A stretch of DNA of 64,000 bases from Microbacterium lacus. Lineage in GTDB: Bacteria > Actinomycetota > Actinomycetes > Actinomycetales > Microbacteriaceae. The notes under the pieces were generated by a model. That model was not told where the DNA came from and did not search any database. It saw nothing but the letters and a program-made list of their open reading frames with translations. Numbering within the stretch: position 1 is the stretch's first letter; each line of letters starts with the position of its first letter. Below are positions 60,639 to 64,000 of this stretch, one piece after another. The stretch lies in assembly GCF_039531105.1 (NCBI RefSeq), contig NZ_BAAAPK010000001.1:930001-994000 (forward strand), given 5' to 3'. The translations under genes were made by a program, and so were the position numbers.

Positions 60639-63600
60639 ATGGCGCAGGCGACACGGCGGGGGATCCTCGCCGTCGTCACCGCGATCGTGCTCCTCGCGCT
60701 CGGCGCGGGCGTCGGCGTGGTCCTGGGCGATGCGCTCGGCATCCGCACCGAACCGTCCGCGCAGATGACGCCCGCCGCCCCCGTCGCCCCCGCCTCGGCG
60801 ACGGTCGTGCTGCCGCCGGAGTTCACCGAGGTCGAGGCGCCCGACACCGAGCGCATGCGGGTCGCCCTCGAGAGCCTCTCGGATGCCGCCGCCGCGGCAT
60901 CCGGAACGGCGGGCGCGGCATCCCTGACCGTCGTCACCGGCGCGGGCGACCCCGCCGATGAGACGTACGAGCTGACCGGGACCCCCGATGCGCTGCGGGT
61001 CGAGGCCGCCGGGGAGGCCGGAGCCGTCCGCGGCGTGTACGACCTCGCCGCGCAGATCCGGGCCGGCCGGTCGGTGGCCGAGCGGCTCGGGGAGACCGTG
61101 AGCTCGCGCCTGCCGCTGCGTATGGTGGACATGGGGGCGGTCGCGGTGGAGCCGGACCCCGCGCAGTGGGAGGCGGGCACCGACTACTCGCACGCATCCA
61201 AGGCGTTCGCCGACGTGATCCTCGCCGACGCGCCCTACATCGATCAGGAGTCGCTCGCGGACGCGTACGCGGACTTCGACGCGTTCCTCCGGCATTCGCT
61301 CGCGAACGGGTACAACGCGGTCGCCTTCCCCGGCCTCGTCGAGTTCCTCACGTTCGACGACGTGCAGGTCTACGCGGCCGGCGACGACCATCGCGCGAAG
61401 GCGCTCGCGCTGCGCGACGCGTTCGCGCCCATGTGGGACCGGGCCGACGAGCTCGGCGTGAAGGTGTTCCTCCGCACCGACATGCTGACCCTCACGACCC
61501 CGCTCGAGCAGTACCTGACCGATCAGTTCGGGTCACTGGACACCGAGAACGCCGACCTCTGGGACGTGTACGCCGCGGGCCTCGACGAGCTGTACGCCGC
61601 GGAGCCCGCCCTGGACGGTGTCCTCATCCGCATCGGCGAGGCCGGCCGCGTGTACGACGTCGACGGCTGGGACGCGTACTCGAAGCTCGCCGTCACCTCG
61701 GTCGACGCCGTCCGCACGATGCTGCAGACGCTCACCGCGCAGGCCGAAGGCGCGGACCGCGAGGTGATCTTCCGCTCGTGGAGCGTCGGGATCGGCGCCG
61801 TCGGCGACATGCACACGAGCGACGCCTCGTACGACGCGGTGCTCGGCGGGATCGACTCGCCCGCCCTCATCGTGTCCACGAAGTACACGCTCGGCGACTT
61901 CTACAGCTGGCTGCCGCTGAACACGACGCTCGCCCAGGGCGACCAACGGCGCATCGTGGAGTTCCAGAGCCGCCGCGAGTTCGAGAACTTCGGCGCGTTC
62001 CCGAACGACCTGGGCACGCAGTACCAGTTCGCGCTCCAGGAGCTGCTGGCGGCGAATCCGAAGATCGAGGGCGTATGGACCTGGACGCAGGACGGCGGCC
62101 CCTGGCGGGCGGGCCCCATGACGCTCTACCTGAAGGCCGGGTTCTGGCAGCTCTACGAACTGAACACGGTGCTCGCCGCCGACCTCGCCCGCGACCCCGA
62201 CGCCGATGTCGCCCGCATCATGCAGGACTGGGCGCGGCAGTGGTTCTCGGAGGACCCGGCGACCGTCGACGCGATCGTGGGGGCGATGACGCTCTCGCGA
62301 CCGGCGATCGAGCAGGGCATGTACATCCAGCCGTTCGCTGAGCAGCGGGTGTTCGCGATCGGCCTCGAGCCTCCGCCGATGATGTGGATCTTCGAGTGGG
62401 ACATCCTCACCGGCGACTCCGCCGTGCTGGATGTCCTCTATGCGATCTCGCGCGACGCCACGGGCGGAGACATCGATGCGGCGATCGCGGGCGGTGCGCA
62501 GGCGGTGGCGGATGCCGAGACGATGCGCGACCTGATCTCCTCCACCGACCCGGCCACCTGGCGCGACGCGGCGCTGCGCGACGCCTTCACCGGGACGATG
62601 GACTACGAGGTGGACGTGCTGCGGCTTCTGACCTCGTACCGGGCGATGATCCTGCACCAGGCGCAGTGGCACGACACGCTCTCTCCCGACGCGTACGCGA
62701 CGTGGCAGTCCGACCGCGACCGGTTCGAGGCGCTCGCCGCGCAGCACGTCGAGACCTACGCCGGCGACATCGACTTTCCGGCCTTCAACCTGACCGCCGC
62801 CGAGCTCGGGGTGCAGCGCGCCGACCGCGACCTCGCGATGGCGTGGACCGCGCGTGTGCTCCTGCTCCTGGCCGGCCTGTGGCTCGTGATCGGAATGGTG
62901 TCCTCGCGCACCCGCCTCGTCCGCCGGCCGGGTGCGGCGGCGGCACGTGCCGCGTGGCTCGGGGCGACCCGCCCGTGGCGTGCGCGGGAGTCCACCCTCG
63001 GGATGCTCGGCACGGACCGGGTGCTGCTGATCGGCATCCCGGCCGCGCTCCTCGTGGGCACGCGTGCGGTGCAGACGTCGTTCCTCTCGTGGACGCACCT
63101 CGCGCTCACCCTCGGCGCGTGGCTCGTGTTCGCGCTCGTCGTGCGCCTTCTGGTCGGGCGCCGCTCGCCGTGGCCCGTGATCGCCGCGGTCGGCGGCGTG
63201 ATCGTGCTGCGATGCATCCTCGCGCTTCTCGCGCTGTCCTTCACGGGGCCCGGCGGCTACTGGTTCGCGTTCTGGACCGAGCCCGTGCCGCGGACGCTCT
63301 ACATCGCGGTGGCGTTCGCTCTGTTCGTGTGGGTGTTCGTCGCCGCCGGGTGGGCGCTCAGCACCCAGCTCGGCGCGCGGCGGGCGACCGGTGTCGTGTT
63401 GACCGGTGTGGGCGCGGGGCTCGCTGTGCCGGCCGCGGTCGTCGCCTTCATCGGGCTCGAGCGGGCCCTCACGCTCTGGAACGACGAGATGGGGCTGCTG
63501 CCGTGGGGCCTCGCACGCATCCTCGGCATCACGGTCTACCTCGACATCCCGGTCTCCGCCGCCTGGTACGCGGTCGGAGTTGGCCTGGTGATCGCTGCGG

Positions 63601-63650
63601 TCGGGGTGCTGCTGACGCTTCCGCGGCGCTCGCGGATCAGCGCGACGTGA
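60639..63650 (+). CDS. Large membrane-anchored protein, glycoside hydrolase (alpha-glucuronidase)-like
   Basis: The 1003-residue protein has an N-terminal helix (GILAVVTAIVLLALGAGVGV), a 700-residue extracytoplasmic part and about seven C-terminal helices. The outer part starts like the carbohydrate-enzyme N-domain found before GH67/GH20 barrels (DALRVEAAGEAGAVRGVYDLA) and continues into a TIM-barrel-like region with HSLANGYNAVAFPGLVEF and VFLRTDMLTLTTP, then ENFGAFPNDLGTQYQ and EGVWTWTQDGGPW. A catalytic pair cannot be set by eye. The C-terminal membrane block is unusual for a glycosidase and suggests cell-surface polymer handling. Confidence 0.7.
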   Translation: MAQATRRGILAVVTAIVLLALGAGVGVVLGDALGIRTEPSAQMTPAAPVAPASATVVLPPEFTEVEAPDTERMRVALESLSDAAAAASGTAGAASLTVVTGAGDPADETYELTGTPDALRVEAAGEAGAVRGVYDLAAQIRAGRSVAERLGETVSSRLPLRMVDMGAVAVEPDPAQWEAGTDYSHASKAFADVILADAPYIDQESLADAYADFDAFLRHSLANGYNAVAFPGLVEFLTFDDVQVYAAGDDHRAKALALRDAFAPMWDRADELGVKVFLRTDMLTLTTPLEQYLTDQFGSLDTENADLWDVYAAGLDELYAAEPALDGVLIRIGEAGRVYDVDGWDAYSKLAVTSVDAVRTMLQTLTAQAEGADREVIFRSWSVGIGAVGDMHTSDASYDAVLGGIDSPALIVSTKYTLGDFYSWLPLNTTLAQGDQRRIVEFQSRREFENFGAFPNDLGTQYQFALQELLAANPKIEGVWTWTQDGGPWRAGPMTLYLKAGFWQLYELNTVLAADLARDPDADVARIMQDWARQWFSEDPATVDAIVGAMTLSRPAIEQGMYIQPFAEQRVFAIGLEPPPMMWIFEWDILTGDSAVLDVLYAISRDATGGDIDAAIAGGAQAVADAETMRDLISSTDPATWRDAALRDAFTGTMDYEVDVLRLLTSYRAMILHQAQWHDTLSPDAYATWQSDRDRFEALAAQHVETYAGDIDFPAFNLTAAELGVQRADRDLAMAWTARVLLLLAGLWLVIGMVSSRTRLVRRPGAAAARAAWLGATRPWRARESTLGMLGTDRVLLIGIPAALLVGTRAVQTSFLSWTHLALTLGAWLVFALVVRLLVGRRSPWPVIAAVGGVIVLRCILALLALSFTGPGGYWFAFWTEPVPRTLYIAVAFALFVWVFVAAGWALSTQLGARRATGVVLTGVGAGLAVPAAVVAFIGLERALTLWNDEMGLLPWGLARILGITVYLDIPVSAAWYAVGVGLVIAAVGVLLTLPRRSRISAT

Positions 63651-64000
63651 GCGTCTGATCGAACGCGCCGCGACGCGTCGAGACGATGTCCTTGCCGAGC
63701 GGCATGAGCGAGACCGGCACGAGCTTGAAGTCGGCGATGCCGAGCGGGATGCCGATGATCGTGATGCACAGCGCGATGCCCGAGACGATGTGACCGAGCG
63801 CGAGCCACCAGCCCGCCAGGATCACCCAGACGACGTTGCCGAGGAAGGATCCGACGCCCGCGGTCGGCTTGGAGACGACCTCGCGGCCGAACGGCCACAG
63901 TGCGTACATGCCGATGCGGAAGGATGCGATGCCCCACGGGATCGTGAGGATGAGGATGCAGAGCACGACTCCCGCGAGCAGATAGCCGAGGAAGAGCCAG
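63637..64000 (-). CDS. YccF domain membrane protein, 5' end outside window
   Basis: The visible 120 residues match the YccF family: GVVLCILILTIPWGIASFRIG, a polar loop ending PLGREVV-type LWPFGREVVSK, and a second YccF repeat GHIVSGIALCITIIGIPLGIADFKLVPVSLMPLGKDIV. Two duplicated hydrophobic units with the (I)P(L/W)G(I)A motif are the hallmark. The frame is open to base 64000, so the start is missing. It overlaps the end of the convergent gene by 14 bases. Function unknown. Confidence 0.88.
   Translation of the reverse strand, partial: WLFLGYLLAGVVLCILILTIPWGIASFRIGMYALWPFGREVVSKPTAGVGSFLGNVVWVILAGWWLALGHIVSGIALCITIIGIPLGIADFKLVPVSLMPLGKDIVSTRRGAFDQTLTSR

Overview
The window is chromosomal DNA from a high-GC actinobacterium, most likely a Microbacterium or close relative in the Microbacteriaceae. 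The signs are about 70% GC, strong GTG and ATG start use, frequent 4-base ATGA/GTGA gene overlaps, many start codons placed exactly 6 nt after a TANNNT-type box (leaderless transcripts), a DUF222/HNH (13E12-type) endonuclease, and heavy use of the word GGATGCC/GGCATCC. I see 55 protein genes, two of them cut by the window edges. There is no rRNA, CRISPR array, IS element or prophage. There is one tRNA-like sequence.

Bases 1-15.8 kb are mostly housekeeping: an ABC-F ATPase (cut at base 1), an MFS exporter with its divergent TetR regulator and two matching operators, a guaB3-SURF1-DUF3817-guaA purine/respiratory group, a GT4 glycosyltransferase, a crtI-type desaturase coupled to a carotenoid oxygenase, a LigD-type polymerase, a BAX-inhibitor-1 family membrane protein and a glycerophosphodiester phosphodiesterase.

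Bases 15.9-28.5 kb carry amino-acid catabolism. Three overlapping minus-strand genes encode a short homoserine dehydrogenase without a regulatory ACT domain, an aldehyde dehydrogenase and aspartate ammonia-lyase. Read in order they would take homoserine through aspartate semialdehyde and aspartate to fumarate. A divergent operon carries an amino-acid permease, an alanine-racemase-fold enzyme and an IclR regulator. A Cys/Met-type PLP enzyme with an Lrp/AsnC regulator lies on one side, and an indolepyruvate/pyruvate-type decarboxylase with its own IclR on the other. The aspartase frame is broken by one missing base near its start.

Bases 30.4-57.1 kb are the most interesting part: two facing blocks of flavin-dependent monooxygenases. 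They share a duplicated two-gene module (a luciferase-like enzyme followed by an NtaA/SnaA-type enzyme) but use different transporters, one oligopeptide-type and one polar-amino-acid-type. Accessory genes are FAD oxidases, acetyltransferase, aminotransferase, AhpD-like protein, rhodanese and an SsuE-like FMN reductase. The encoded proteins are almost free of methionine and cysteine: by hand count about 15 internal Met and 10 Cys in roughly 7,650 residues. Three of the control regions carry four direct repeats of a (G/A)TGAC(G/C) motif at an exact 10-bp period. I read this as a sulfur-starvation regulon for organosulfur compounds whose products have been stripped of sulfur amino acids. An HNH endonuclease with a LexA-box-like palindrome at its start, a GNAT gene and a 20-bp-period repeat array sit between the two blocks and do not share the sulfur-poor composition.

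Bases 57.2-64 kb hold a tRNA-like sequence, a copper-handling operon (membrane protein, CopC, PCuAC chaperone, Tat-exported DyP peroxidase), a 1003-residue membrane-anchored glycosidase-like protein and a YccF protein cut by the window end.
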